64,000 nucleotides of DNA, from positions 26,185 through 90,184 of the forward strand of contig MKVW01000004.1 in NCBI GenBank assembly GCA_001898965.1. Direction: 5' to 3'. The notes under the pieces were generated by a model. The model was not told where the DNA came from and did not search any database. It saw only the letters and a program-made list of their open reading frames with translations. Of this stretch, positions 43,901 to 52,403 are shown one piece after another. The translations under genes were made by a program, and so were the position numbers. Position 1 is the first letter of the stretch; every line of letters starts with the position of its first letter. The DNA is from Rhizobiales bacterium 62-17 (lineage in GTDB: Bacteria; Pseudomonadota; Alphaproteobacteria; Rhizobiales; Beijerinckiaceae).

Positions 43901-44686
43901 GCCATTGAGACGCCAGGACACGGCTTCGCCCGAGGGTGTCGCCGTGCCGGCGAGCGTCAGACTGCCCTCGAAACCCGGCACCTGCCCGCCAGCCTTGCCG
44001 GGCGACAAGGTCACCAGTCCGTCGAGCTCGGCGCGCACCGTCGGTTCCGCCTGTTCGACGACGAGCTTGCTGCGCAGGCCCGCCGCCTCCCGCACGCCCG
44101 TGCCAAAGCGAAAGGGCAGAACCCGCCCGAACGCCCGCACCCAGCCCTGGCCCTTATAGGGCCCATCCAGAGAGGGACTGTCGGCATCGAAGGTGAGCTG
44201 GTCGAAGGTGAGCGCCGCCGCACCCGGACGCGTCACGACGACCGCGCCGTCGCTGACCGAAATCCGCTCGAAGGCCACGTCCGGCGATCCGGCGACCTTG
44301 AGGCTCGGCAGGATGACGCCGCCGGCCCCATCCCCGGCCAAAGTGACGCGCGGCTGCGCAATCCGCATTTCGACGAAACGGAAGGCGCCATGCAGCAGCG
44401 GCGCCACCGCCATTTCCAGGCTGACATCGGCGGCGGTCGCCACCACCGGCCCGTTCGCCGCCTGGCGCACCGAGACCTGGCCCAGATGCATCCGCGGAAC
44501 CGGCAGCAGTTTGACGTCGAGATCGCCCGCAATCGACACGGTAAGGCCCGTGGCCTCCCCGAGCAGGGCTTCGATCTCGCCACGCCGGGCGTCCCAGTCG
44601 ATGAACCACGGCCCCACCAGCAGTGCCGTCAACACCGCCAGCAGCACCATCGCCACGATGGTCAGAATTTCACGAAAAAACGCCAA
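40997..44686 (-). CDS. AsmA-family inner-membrane/periplasmic protein
   Basis: A 1229-residue AsmA-like protein: one N-terminal membrane helix (ILTIVAMVLLAVLTALLVGPWFIDWDARRGEIE), the AsmA domain, then about 900 residues of repeated beta-strand-rich segments, and an AsmA_2-like C-terminal part (GGRGSVTVSALRMADANP near residue 970). Large family members are thought to bridge the periplasm and move phospholipids. The last 130 residues are an Ala/Arg/Glu-rich helix followed by a Pro-rich tail, unusual for AsmA. The only in-frame start near the helix is TTG 44686 with weak Shine-Dalgarno. It is a single-gene unit. Confidence 0.92.
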   Translation of the reverse strand: MAFFREILTIVAMVLLAVLTALLVGPWFIDWDARRGEIEALLGEATGLTVSIAGDLDVKLLPVPRMHLGQVSVRQAANGPVVATAADVSLEMAVAPLLHGAFRFVEMRIAQPRVTLAGDGAGGVILPSLKVAGSPDVAFERISVSDGAVVVTRPGAAALTFDQLTFDADSPSLDGPYKGQGWVRAFGRVLPFRFGTGVREAAGLRSKLVVEQAEPTVRAELDGLVTLSPGKAGGQVPGFEGSLTLAGTATPSGEAVSWRLNGPLRLGDGALQLEPAELRLGAEGRAITANGSASLMLGQVPQVFVRLTAAQADLDLFASEKRDPAAGMVLLRGMITALSAQGDAVLPGMMFSFEGSVPALIVGGEAIGEARVRLERPADRASVDVSLDAVLPGRAEIKASGVVQTGAALRFNGQGALNLRDPQRFGQWLGRGWPDLASRLNAIAFRSLDVSGLVDASPAAVSAQELKITADRSALTGSVMFTQPASTARGKLTADLRAQALDLEGLPDIGTPLRSSTGLDLDLSLDARAVRIARFGAGMVDSGRIRLRLSRSGDELTLNDLTIDNLGGANLSARGESRPGAARVEAQLNADRLVELAALIRRVAPGPAADALASRAVALSPARLTLNAEGSDATLAAIGTLKLEGTARGTTVAGTVSPGRDGRAVAAQFNFDNADAHLLLRQMGFDTVALSRFGAGRVQVQANGRNDGSYGAKLDATLAGSSFTFDGAVTPRDSAFEGNGRVRLASGNLAPLLQILALALPDPTVSLAAEGGGNLRFANGGFVLADAKGKIGDTAVSGRLERAAGNGPVSGVVDVDRLSLASLASLVFGPAQPARAGQRWADLKFAPAPIDAPKANLAVKVGQFEPGAGLPSGPAQFRLGLDAGAVSLDDLRLKSGAANVSGSLNLRRDRDQGSLSGKLAVATPLAGRFGMDGQADGTFEFAGSGTSEAALMGGLGGRGSVTVSALRMADANPAALDQTIATIEREQLAVEPMKVEAQMQAALNGGRLTLDKTVLEATIAGGVVRLQSPVFATSAGPRAQIGASFDVRSLAAEATLDLTSTKPPQGWTGEAPKVRLVRRETDGKAERTLEIAPLANALSGRAIEREAARAAELEADIRERAMFNRRLRAQEFLRRRAAEIAAWRQEQARLAEEKVAKAREAERLAQEAARQEAVRQEAARAKAELERRAQEAARPAPAARPPVEVVPRQPPRAPTVITPSRDGSPSGIY

Positions 44687-44824
44687 ATCGCCAGATCGCC
44701 CTGTCCGTTACAGATGACCGCTTGTCAGCAGTTTATACCGCATTTCATGGCATTATAGCGTTTGCGCACGCCCCAAGCGCCAGAAAGATGCATCAAAACA
44801 ACAATCCCCGGCCAAAATCGCGAC

Positions 44825-45223
44825 CTATGGAGGCGTTCCCTCGCGATGATGGAGGCAGGGATCGAGCAGCACGTGATCGGGGCCGCGCGGCGCGAGACTG
44901 CCGCTGATCGACACCCGATCGCCGGGTTTCAGATCCTCGGCATCATAGGTGACGCACAGAACGCGCGGCGCCGGCGCCTCGCACATGCCCAGATAGGCCA
45001 GGCCGCTGCCCGATTTCACCAGCGTCAGCGCACCCACGACCTCGATCGTCACCAGTTCGTCGCCGATGGCGCCGAGCTTTTGCAGATTGGCGCGCAAATC
45101 CTCGCAGCTCGACGTGAATGAGACGGCAGGTTGAGCAGCCGGCCTGCCGCTCAACCCCAGCAGGGTTCCACACGCAAGAAGCGCCACCCCGATCGTCACC
45201 GCGAACGGCTTCAAGACACTCAA
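44825..45223 (-). CDS. Small exported protein of unknown function
   Basis: A 132-residue protein with a signal peptide (KPFAVTIGVALLACGTLLGLSG). The mature part has four cysteines (SSCEDLR, LGMCEAP, VLCVTYD, LDPCLHH) that could form two disulfides, and a small beta-barrel-like pattern (EVVGALTLVKSGSG, DRVSISGSL) reminiscent of OB folds. I do not recognise a family. Its start overlaps the stop of the exported rhodanese by 4 bp, so they are translated together. Confidence 0.72.
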   Translation of the reverse strand: MSVLKPFAVTIGVALLACGTLLGLSGRPAAQPAVSFTSSCEDLRANLQKLGAIGDELVTIEVVGALTLVKSGSGLAYLGMCEAPAPRVLCVTYDAEDLKPGDRVSISGSLAPRGPDHVLLDPCLHHREGTPP

Positions 45224-46170
45224 TCCAGCTTGAACTTCTGCTCAACCGGCAGTTCAGGATGCTGCGACCATTCCGCCATCGAGCCGTCGTAGAGTTTCAC
45301 GTTCTTGTTGCCGAGAATTTCCGACGATACGAACCAGCCCAGCGAAGCCCAATGACCGGTGTTGCAGAAGGTGATCTGCTCGCCCTCAACGGGCACGCCC
45401 GCCTGCTTGTAAAGCGCCTGCAACTGGCTCTTCGAACGGAACGAACCACCGTTGTTCTTCGTCAGCCAGCTTTCCTGCAAACTCTTCGCGCCCGGAATGG
45501 TGCCCGCGCGTTTCACCACCGGGCTCGTCGTCAGACCGACGTAGAAATCGTTCGGGCGATTGTCGATCAACGGCACGCCGGCCTCCATGGCCTTTTTCAC
45601 GTCGTTGCGATCGATCACCATCTCCTTGCGGAAATGCGGCGTGAACGTGGTCGGCGGCAATTCGGCGCCACCCGACGCAATCGGATTGATCGGCTGCTTG
45701 GTCTTCTCGTCGACGACCGCCCAGGCCTGATAGCCGCCGTCGAGGATCGAGACATTGTCATGGCCGAGCACTTTGAATGTCCAGTAGATGCGCGTCGCCG
45801 CGCCCATATCCAGCGCCGCGCGCCCCATCGGCACGATCACCACATGCGAGCCATTGCTGATGCCGAGCGAACCGATGAGCTTGGCCACCTTTTCCGGTGG
45901 CGGCAGCATGCCTTCGACGCCGTCGACCTTCTCGCGCCAGCCGTCCTTGGCATAGTCGGTGAAAATGGCGCCGGGAATATGCTCCTTGAGATAGCCTTCC
46001 TTGCTCAGGCCGCCACCGCTGCGCAGATCGAGAAAGACGATACCGGGCTTGCCGAGATTGGCCTTGGCCCAATCGACATCGACGAGCGGCTGCGCCTGAA
46101 CCGGCGCGAAGGCAGCGCCCAACAGCACGGCGGCTGCCAGCAGCAGGTTTGAGAAAATCCGGGGCATCAT
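45220..46170 (-). CDS. Exported rhodanese-like sulfurtransferase, two domains
   Basis: A 316-residue protein with a signal peptide ending APVQAQ and two rhodanese domains. The first (residues 28-165) has no catalytic cysteine, as usual (IVPMGRAALDMGA at that site); the second has TFCNTGHWAS near residue 262, giving the catalytic Cys loop CNTGHWA, unlike the CRxG(S/T)R loop of classic thiosulfate sulfurtransferases. It would act in the periplasm on thiosulfate or another persulfide donor. The next gene is coupled through a 4-bp overlap. Confidence 0.9.
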   Translation of the reverse strand: MMPRIFSNLLLAAAVLLGAAFAPVQAQPLVDVDWAKANLGKPGIVFLDLRSGGGLSKEGYLKEHIPGAIFTDYAKDGWREKVDGVEGMLPPPEKVAKLIGSLGISNGSHVVIVPMGRAALDMGAATRIYWTFKVLGHDNVSILDGGYQAWAVVDEKTKQPINPIASGGAELPPTTFTPHFRKEMVIDRNDVKKAMEAGVPLIDNRPNDFYVGLTTSPVVKRAGTIPGAKSLQESWLTKNNGGSFRSKSQLQALYKQAGVPVEGEQITFCNTGHWASLGWFVSSEILGNKNVKLYDGSMAEWSQHPELPVEQKFKLD

Positions 46171-46306
46171 GGAACTCCAATGCCGGCAGGGACGCGGTCA
46201 AAGGCGCGACGGCGCCACATCCGGCAGATGCCCATAATGTAGTGCGCACCGCCGATTGGTAAAAGCCTACAATTTCACGTGATCGACCCGCGAAATAACG
46301 CCGGGT

Positions 46307-47011
46307 TTATACGCCCACGCTGAGATAATTGTGCTGGGCCTCTTCATCCGCCTTGAGCGCGGCCGTCGTTCCTTTCCAGACGACCTTGCCGCGATCGAGC
46401 ACGATGGCGTCCTGAGCGAAATCGATCGCCAGATCGACCTTCTGTTCCACCAGCAGCATGGTCATGCCGCTCTCCTTGCGGATGCGGCCCAGCGCGTCGA
46501 AGAGGCTTTCGACGATGATCGGCGCCAGCCCTTCCATCGGCTCGTCGAGCAGCAGCACGTCGGGCTTGCCGACGAGCGCTCGCCCCACCGCCAGCATCTG
46601 CTGTTCACCGCCGGACAATTGATTGCCGGCATTGTTGCGCCGTGCGGCCAGGCCCGGAAACAGATCGAACACCGCTTCCGGCGTCCAGCCACCGGGGATG
46701 ACGGAGACGGCGAGATTTTCCGCCACCGTGAGCGAGGGAAAGATGCGCCGTTCCTGCGGCACGTAGCACAGGCCGGACCTCACCCGTTCATGGGTCGGCA
46801 AAGTGGCGATGCCGCGCTCACCCAATTGGATCGCGCCGTCGCTCAGATTGGTGAGCCCCATCAAGGTGCACAGCAGCGTCGTCTTACCGACGCCGTTGCG
46901 CCCCAGCACCGCCAGCGTCGAACCGGCCGGCGCCGCAAACGACAGACCATCGAGCACGATGGTGGGTCCATAGCCCGCCACCAGATTTTGCGCTGAGATC
47001 CCGACACTCAT
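46307..47011 (-). CDS. livF: Branched-chain/amide-type ABC transporter ATPase LivF-like
   Basis: A 234-residue nucleotide-binding subunit. Walker A GRNGVGKTTLL near residue 38, the LivF marker CYVPQERRIFPSLTVAENL, signature LSGGEQQMLAVGRAL, Walker B VLLLDEPMEGLAP and the end YLSVGV are characteristic. It is the last gene of the livK-livK-livH-livM-livG-livF operon on the minus strand and overlaps livG by 4 bp. The ligand may be leucine-type amino acids, urea or short amides. Confidence 0.93.
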   Translation of the reverse strand: MSVGISAQNLVAGYGPTIVLDGLSFAAPAGSTLAVLGRNGVGKTTLLCTLMGLTNLSDGAIQLGERGIATLPTHERVRSGLCYVPQERRIFPSLTVAENLAVSVIPGGWTPEAVFDLFPGLAARRNNAGNQLSGGEQQMLAVGRALVGKPDVLLLDEPMEGLAPIIVESLFDALGRIRKESGMTMLLVEQKVDLAIDFAQDAIVLDRGKVVWKGTTAALKADEEAQHNYLSVGV

Positions 47012-47766
47012 ACGGCGCTCCGTCCCAGATAGACCGAACGCACTTCGGCATTGGCGGAAATATTGGCCGGCACGTCACGGGTGAGCACCCGTCCCATCAC
47101 CAGCACGACGATCTCTTTGGCGAATTTAAACACCAGGTCCATGTCATGTTCGATAAGGAGTATGGCGATATCGCGCGGCAGACGCTCGAGCGCATCGTGA
47201 ATGACATGCGCTTCGGTGGAAGGAATGCCGGCGGCCGGCTCGTCGAGCAGCAGGATGCGTGGCTTCAGCGACAAACCGATAGCGATTTCCAGCAGACGCT
47301 GCTCGCCATAGGGCATCTGCGACACGCGGCGATCGCCGACATGGCCGATACCCATTTCCTCGAGATAGTGCTGGGCCTCGGCTTGGCAGGCCCGCCATTG
47401 GCGCCCGAAGCGCAGCATGCGCCACGCATAGTTCTCGCGCTCGGCGACAGCGACCGCCACATTGTCGCGGGCGTTCGATTCCATCAGCAGCGTGTTGATC
47501 TGATGGGTGCGCACCAGCCCGTGCCGCACCCGAGTTTCGGGTTTGGCCTGTTCGAGATTTTGCCCATCGACGACGATCGTGCCGGCATCGCTCGACAGCA
47601 TTCCGGTCAACAGATTGACGAGCGTGGTCTTGCCGGCACCATTCGGCCCGATCAGACCGATGCGCGCGCCACGCGCCAGATCGAGATCGACCTGTTGCGT
47701 CACCGCCAGCGCACCGAAATTCTTGCACAAACCACGGACTTTGAGGATCGGATCGGCTTCGCTCAC
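47008..47766 (-). CDS. livG: Branched-chain/amide-type ABC transporter ATPase LivG-like
   Basis: A 252-residue ATPase. Walker A GPNGAGKTTLVNLLTG near residue 39, LivG-specific region with RHGLVRTHQINTLL, MPYGEQRLLEIAIGLSLKP as a variant signature (YGEQR in place of SGGQ), Walker B ILLLDEPAAGIP and LIEHDMDLVF as switch. It overlaps livM by 4 bp and livF by 4 bp. The variant signature is normal for LivG. Confidence 0.93.
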   Translation of the reverse strand: MSEADPILKVRGLCKNFGALAVTQQVDLDLARGARIGLIGPNGAGKTTLVNLLTGMLSSDAGTIVVDGQNLEQAKPETRVRHGLVRTHQINTLLMESNARDNVAVAVAERENYAWRMLRFGRQWRACQAEAQHYLEEMGIGHVGDRRVSQMPYGEQRLLEIAIGLSLKPRILLLDEPAAGIPSTEAHVIHDALERLPRDIAILLIEHDMDLVFKFAKEIVVLVMGRVLTRDVPANISANAEVRSVYLGRSAV

Positions 47767-48773
47767 GAGCGCTGATCCTTTCGCCCACGGCCTTTCAGCC
47801 GGTTCACCACATCATCAATGATGCCCATCAGTCCGCCTTCGAAGAACAGGACGATGACGATCAGCAGGAAGCCGATGACGAACATCCAGATGAACGGGCT
47901 GATGGCGCCGGCGAGATCCTGTACGATCACATAAATCGTCGCCCCGATGAAGGCGCCATAGAGCCGCCGCTCGCCACCCAGCACCAGCATCACCGCGACG
48001 ACACCGGAGGTGAGCAGCTCCAGCGAGGAGAGACCAACGATGCGCGTCGTCTGCGCCATCAGGGCGCCGGCCGTGCCGGCCATCGCCGCCGATAGCGCAT
48101 ACATGGCGACAAGCCGCCACCACACCGGCGTGCCGATCGCCCGCATGCGCTTGGCATTCTGCCGAATGCCATCAAGCGAACGCCCGAACGGCGAGCGCAC
48201 CACGAAAAAGGCGATGACGAACCACACGAACAGAACGGAGAGTGTGTAGAGATAGGCCGTCTTGCCCCAGAGATCGAAACGGAACAGCCCCAGCACCGGC
48301 GCGACGCGAATGCCTGACAGGCCGTCATCGCCGCCCGTCAGCCAGCGCGCATGGTTGGCCGCTTCATAAAGGAGCGCGGCGATCGCCAAGGTCAGCATGA
48401 GCAGCGTTTCGCCGCGCGTGTGCAGAATCAACATGCCGGTGATGAACCCGAGCAATCCGGCAAAGAGCGTCGCCACCAAGAGGCCGAGCAGCGGATCGTT
48501 GTTGACGTGGATAGCAAAAATGCCGGCGCAATAAGCGCCGGCGCCGAAGAAGGCCGCGTGGCCCAAGGTGATGATGCCGCCATATCCCAGCGCCAGGTCG
48601 AGCGATACGGCGAACAGGATCCAGATCATGATATTGGTGCCAAGGCCGTGATAGCCGTCGGCGATGAAATAGATGCCGATCGCCAGCGCCCACGGCAGCG
48701 CATGCCACAGCATGCTGGGCCTGAACGATTGCGCCGGCACGGCGGCGGGGGGATTTTGCGTGATCGGGGTCAT
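47763..48773 (-). CDS. livM: Branched-chain/amide-type ABC transporter permease LivM-like
   Basis: A 336-residue permease with about ten membrane segments. NIMIWILFAVSLDLALGYGGIITLGHAAFFGAGAYCAGI near residue 50, in short form GHAAFFGAGAY, is the LivM signature; the EAA-like loop includes SPFGRSLDGIRQNAKRMRAIG. ATG 48773 overlaps the livH stop as ATGA, and the earlier in-frame start would put 13 extra residues inside livH. Pairs with LivH. Confidence 0.93.
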   Translation of the reverse strand: MTPITQNPPAAVPAQSFRPSMLWHALPWALAIGIYFIADGYHGLGTNIMIWILFAVSLDLALGYGGIITLGHAAFFGAGAYCAGIFAIHVNNDPLLGLLVATLFAGLLGFITGMLILHTRGETLLMLTLAIAALLYEAANHARWLTGGDDGLSGIRVAPVLGLFRFDLWGKTAYLYTLSVLFVWFVIAFFVVRSPFGRSLDGIRQNAKRMRAIGTPVWWRLVAMYALSAAMAGTAGALMAQTTRIVGLSSLELLTSGVVAVMLVLGGERRLYGAFIGATIYVIVQDLAGAISPFIWMFVIGFLLIVIVLFFEGGLMGIIDDVVNRLKGRGRKDQRS

Positions 48774-49639
48774 GCGACGGACTTTGGCGGCAAGAGACCG
48801 TTCGGCCGCCACAACAGCAGCGCGAACACCAGGAGATAAAGCAGGAAGCCGCCGAACTGCGGCACCGTGTAACGGCCCGCCGTATCGATAATGCCGATGG
48901 CCAGCGCGGCGACGAGCGAACCGCGGAAACTGCCCATGCCACCGACAGCGACGACGATCAGGAAGTAGACGAGATAGCGCAGCGCATAGAAAGGTTCGAG
49001 CGGCAACACGCCCGCGCCAACTGCCCCGCCAAATCCCGCCAATGCGCAGCCGCCGACGAAGGTGATGGTGAACATGCGGCTGACATCCATGCCGACCGAT
49101 CGCGCCATCTGCGGATCATCGACCGCCGCGCGTAGACGCGCGCCAAACAGCGAACGTTCGATGATCAACCAGACGATGAAAGCCAACAGACCGCCGACGA
49201 CGATCAGAAACAGGCGATAGGCCGGATAGAGTCGAAAGCCGATATCGACCATCTGATCGAGCCAGGCGGGAACGATCGCCGGCAATGGCGTCGGACCGAC
49301 GAAAAAGGTCAGCGCGGCGATCGCCACGAAACACAGACCGATGGTGAGCAGAACCTGCGGCAGCTCGCCCTTGCGATAAAGCGGACGATAGACCGTGATT
49401 TCCGCAAGACCACCCAGAATGCCGGCGGCGATCGCGGCCAGCACGGTGGCCAGGAGAAACGGCACGCCCAGTTTCAAGACCAGGACGGTGGCAATATAGC
49501 CGCCGATCATCGCGAAGGCGCCGTGGGCGAGATTGACCACCCGCATCAGGCCCATCGTCACGGTCAATCCGACCGAGATGATGAACAGCACCATCCCGTA
49601 GGACGTACCGTCCAACAGGATCGTCAAAAACTGCGTCAC
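48770..49639 (-). CDS. livH: Branched-chain/amide-type ABC transporter permease LivH-like
   Basis: A 289-residue permease with about eight membrane segments; the N-terminal GTSYGMVLFIISVGLTVTMGLMRVVNLAHGAF (short form VNLAHGAFAMIGGY) is the LivH hallmark, and ERSLFGARLRAAVDDPQMARSVG is the cytoplasmic coupling loop. It follows the two binding-protein genes by 63 bp and precedes livM with a 4-bp overlap. Confidence 0.94.
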   Translation of the reverse strand: MTQFLTILLDGTSYGMVLFIISVGLTVTMGLMRVVNLAHGAFAMIGGYIATVLVLKLGVPFLLATVLAAIAAGILGGLAEITVYRPLYRKGELPQVLLTIGLCFVAIAALTFFVGPTPLPAIVPAWLDQMVDIGFRLYPAYRLFLIVVGGLLAFIVWLIIERSLFGARLRAAVDDPQMARSVGMDVSRMFTITFVGGCALAGFGGAVGAGVLPLEPFYALRYLVYFLIVVAVGGMGSFRGSLVAALAIGIIDTAGRYTVPQFGGFLLYLLVFALLLWRPNGLLPPKSVA

Positions 49640-49702
49640 GGGAACTCCCCTACTGCCATCCGATCAAGGCTCTCGCGCAGGCCGGCCTGAAACCGGCAAT
49701 CG

Positions 49703-50899
49703 CTATTTGGCATTCGGATTATTGTCTTTCCACGGATCGCGCACCTGCTCGACCGTGGCGATATCGACATTGATGACCTTGCCGTCGACCTTGCGGACTT
49801 CGCGCACATAAACATTCTGGATGATGTCGCGTTCCTTCGGATCGAAGGAAACCGGGCCGCGCGGACTGTTGATCGTCTGCTTCTTCATGAAGTCGATGGC
49901 CTGATCGCCGGTGAATTTCGGCCCGAGCGATTTCACCGTCGCATAGACGAGCTGCATGCCGTCCCATGCCGCCACCGCGACGATATCGGGAACCGCTTCG
50001 CGGCCGGTGGAATCGTTCAGCGCCTTGCGGAAGGCAATGTTCTCGGGCCGCTGATTGGATTCCGTATAGTGATTGGAGGAAATGGCGCCGAGCACGGAAT
50101 CGCCGAACGATGGCAGGAAGATTTCCTGCATCTCGCCTGAGCCCATCAGTTTCATGCCGGCCTGTTTCAGGCCGCGCCGTTCGAACTCGCGCACCATCGC
50201 CACCGAAGGCGCGCCACCCGGCGCGAAGATGAACAGCGCATCGGCCTTCGATTGCAGCGCCCGTTCCATATAGGGCGCGAAATCGGTGACGTTCAGCGGC
50301 ACCCGGTCCTTGCCGACGACCTTGCCACCGCCCCTTTCAAAGCTGGAGGTGAACTCACCTTCCATGTCGATGCCAGGACCATAATCGCTGACCATCGTAT
50401 AGGCGGTTTTGACGCCATTCTTAGTCGCCCAGCCGCCGAGCGGCGAAATATATTGCGCCGCCGTCATGCTGATACGAATGAAATAGGGTGACTTGCGCGG
50501 GATGATCGACGTCGCCGCATTGAGGATCACAGTCGGCGTTTGCGCTTCGCTGATGACCTCGGCCACCGCCAGGGCATCCGGCGTCAGGGCAAAACCGCCC
50601 AGAACATTGACCTTCTCGCGCAAGATCAATTCCTCAGCGAACTGGCGCGTCTTGGCGGCATCACCCGCTCCCTCGTCGCGCCAGATCACCTGGATTTCAT
50701 GACCATTGACCGTCTTGCCGTTGAGTTTCTGAAACGCTTCGACCGCCTCCTTCGCCTGTTTACCCAAAACGGCAAACGGCCCGGAGAACGGCATGATGAT
50801 GCCGAACTTCACCACATCGGCATAGGCAGACGAAACACCTGCCACCGACGCACCCACCATCATTGCCGCAATAGTCGTTGCGGCCCACACACGCTTCAT
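49703..50899 (-). CDS. Liv-type ABC transporter substrate-binding protein 1
   Basis: A 398-residue type I periplasmic binding protein (Peripla_BP_6). Signal peptide ends SSAYA; the mature start DVVKFGIIMPFSGPFAVLGKQ, the segment KLNGKTVNGHEIQVIWRDEGAGD and NVLGGFALTPDALAVAEV match LivK-like receptors. ATG 50899 has GGAGAGG upstream. It is a close paralogue of the gene before it (50928-52106): both end DPWKDNNPNAK and most internal segments coincide. It belongs to the liv operon; the ligand is unknown. Confidence 0.94.
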   Translation of the reverse strand: MKRVWAATTIAAMMVGASVAGVSSAYADVVKFGIIMPFSGPFAVLGKQAKEAVEAFQKLNGKTVNGHEIQVIWRDEGAGDAAKTRQFAEELILREKVNVLGGFALTPDALAVAEVISEAQTPTVILNAATSIIPRKSPYFIRISMTAAQYISPLGGWATKNGVKTAYTMVSDYGPGIDMEGEFTSSFERGGGKVVGKDRVPLNVTDFAPYMERALQSKADALFIFAPGGAPSVAMVREFERRGLKQAGMKLMGSGEMQEIFLPSFGDSVLGAISSNHYTESNQRPENIAFRKALNDSTGREAVPDIVAVAAWDGMQLVYATVKSLGPKFTGDQAIDFMKKQTINSPRGPVSFDPKERDIIQNVYVREVRKVDGKVINVDIATVEQVRDPWKDNNPNAK

Positions 50900-50927
50900 C
50901 AACCTCTCCTGCAAGCTATCGCCAAAA

Positions 50928-52106
50928 CTATTTGGCATTCGGATTGTTGTCTTTCCACGGATCGCGGACGTTCTCGGTCGTGGAAATGTCGACATTGATC
51001 AGTTTGCCGTCGACTTTCTTGACCTCGCGAACATAAACATTCTGGATGATGTCGCGTTCCTTCGGATCAAACTTCACCGGACCACGCGGGCTGTTGATCG
51101 TCTGCGCCTTCATGAAATCGATCGCCTGATCGCCGGTGAATTTCGGACCGAGCGACTTCACGGTCGAATAGACGAGCCCCATCGCGTCCCAGGCGGCGAT
51201 GGAGGCCATGTCCGGCACCGCGTCCTTGTTCACCTCGTTCAACACCCTGCGGAAGGCGATGTTCTCCGGCCGCTGGTTCGATTCCGTGTAGTGCGTGGAG
51301 GAAATGGCGCCGATGATGGAATCGCCGAACGACGGCAGGAAGATTTCCTGCATCTCACCCGAGCCCATCAGTTTCATACCGGCCTTTTTCAGACCGCGCC
51401 GTTCGAATTCGCGCACCATCGCCACGGAGGGCGCACCGGCTGGCGCGAAGATGAAGAGACCATCGGCCTTCGATTGCAGCGCCCGTTCCATGTAAGGCGC
51501 GAAGTCGGTGACGTTAAGCGGAATGCGGTCCTTGCCGACGATCTTGCCGCCGGTCTTCTCGAAACCGCTGATGAACTCGCCCTCGGCGTCATGGCCCGGC
51601 GCATAGTCGCTGACCATCACATAGGCCGACTTGACGCCATTCTTCGTGGCCCAGGCGCCGAGCGGCGAAATATATTGCGCCACCGTCATGCTGACGCGGA
51701 TGAAATAAGGCGACTTGCGCGTGACGACCGAGGTCGCCGCATTGAGGATGATCGTTGGCGTCTTCGATTCGGAAATCACTTCCGCCACCGCCAGCGCATC
51801 GGGCGTCAGCGCGAAGCCACCGAGCACGTTGACCTTTTCGCGCAGGATCAATTCTTCGGCGAACTGCCGCGACTTGGAAGCATCGCCCGCGCCTTCGTCG
51901 CGCCAGACGATCTGCACCTCATGGCCATTGACGGTCTTGCCGTTCAGTTTCTGGAAGGCCTCGACCGCATCCTTGAACTGCGTACCCCAAACGGCGAACG
52001 GTCCGGAAAACGGTGCGATGATGCCGAATTTGACGACATCGGCATAGGCTGCCGACGATAGCGATACGAGCGCCGCCACGGCGGACGCAATTAGAGTGCG
52101 CTTCAT
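50928..52106 (-). CDS. Liv-type ABC transporter substrate-binding protein 2
   Basis: A 392-residue receptor, first gene of the liv operon. Signal peptide ends SSAAYA and the mature start DVVKFGIIAPFSGPFAVWGTQ differs from its downstream paralogue in only a few residues. Differences accumulate around the N-terminal loop and the region VLNEVNKDAVPDMASIAAW, which is where ligand specificity could have diverged. ATG 52106 has GGGAGGGGAC upstream, a strong Shine-Dalgarno. The gap to the next gene is 28 bp. Confidence 0.94.
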   Translation of the reverse strand: MKRTLIASAVAALVSLSSAAYADVVKFGIIAPFSGPFAVWGTQFKDAVEAFQKLNGKTVNGHEVQIVWRDEGAGDASKSRQFAEELILREKVNVLGGFALTPDALAVAEVISESKTPTIILNAATSVVTRKSPYFIRVSMTVAQYISPLGAWATKNGVKSAYVMVSDYAPGHDAEGEFISGFEKTGGKIVGKDRIPLNVTDFAPYMERALQSKADGLFIFAPAGAPSVAMVREFERRGLKKAGMKLMGSGEMQEIFLPSFGDSIIGAISSTHYTESNQRPENIAFRRVLNEVNKDAVPDMASIAAWDAMGLVYSTVKSLGPKFTGDQAIDFMKAQTINSPRGPVKFDPKERDIIQNVYVREVKKVDGKLINVDISTTENVRDPWKDNNPNAK

Positions 52107-52403
52107 AGTCCCCTCCCGACGTCCACGGTGAACCACCGGTCATCCCCTCGATCACCGGCCGTCACGGCATTTGCCCCTCACGAATGCTCCAGCAGTTGAA
52201 ACAGCTATCCGCGCCCTGTCAATCGCCGGAAATGACCAAGTTTTCGGCGCTCTCCGACCCATTCACGATAGTGGGCGGCGTGCCACTTGGTCGCGGCGGA
52301 ACCCATCACCATCTGTGAACTGTCGAGCCTTGGACCGCGACGAAAGGCCAGCGTCGCGCTAGACTGATTCGAATCCTATTCGGCCGGACTGAGCCAGCAC
52401 GCC

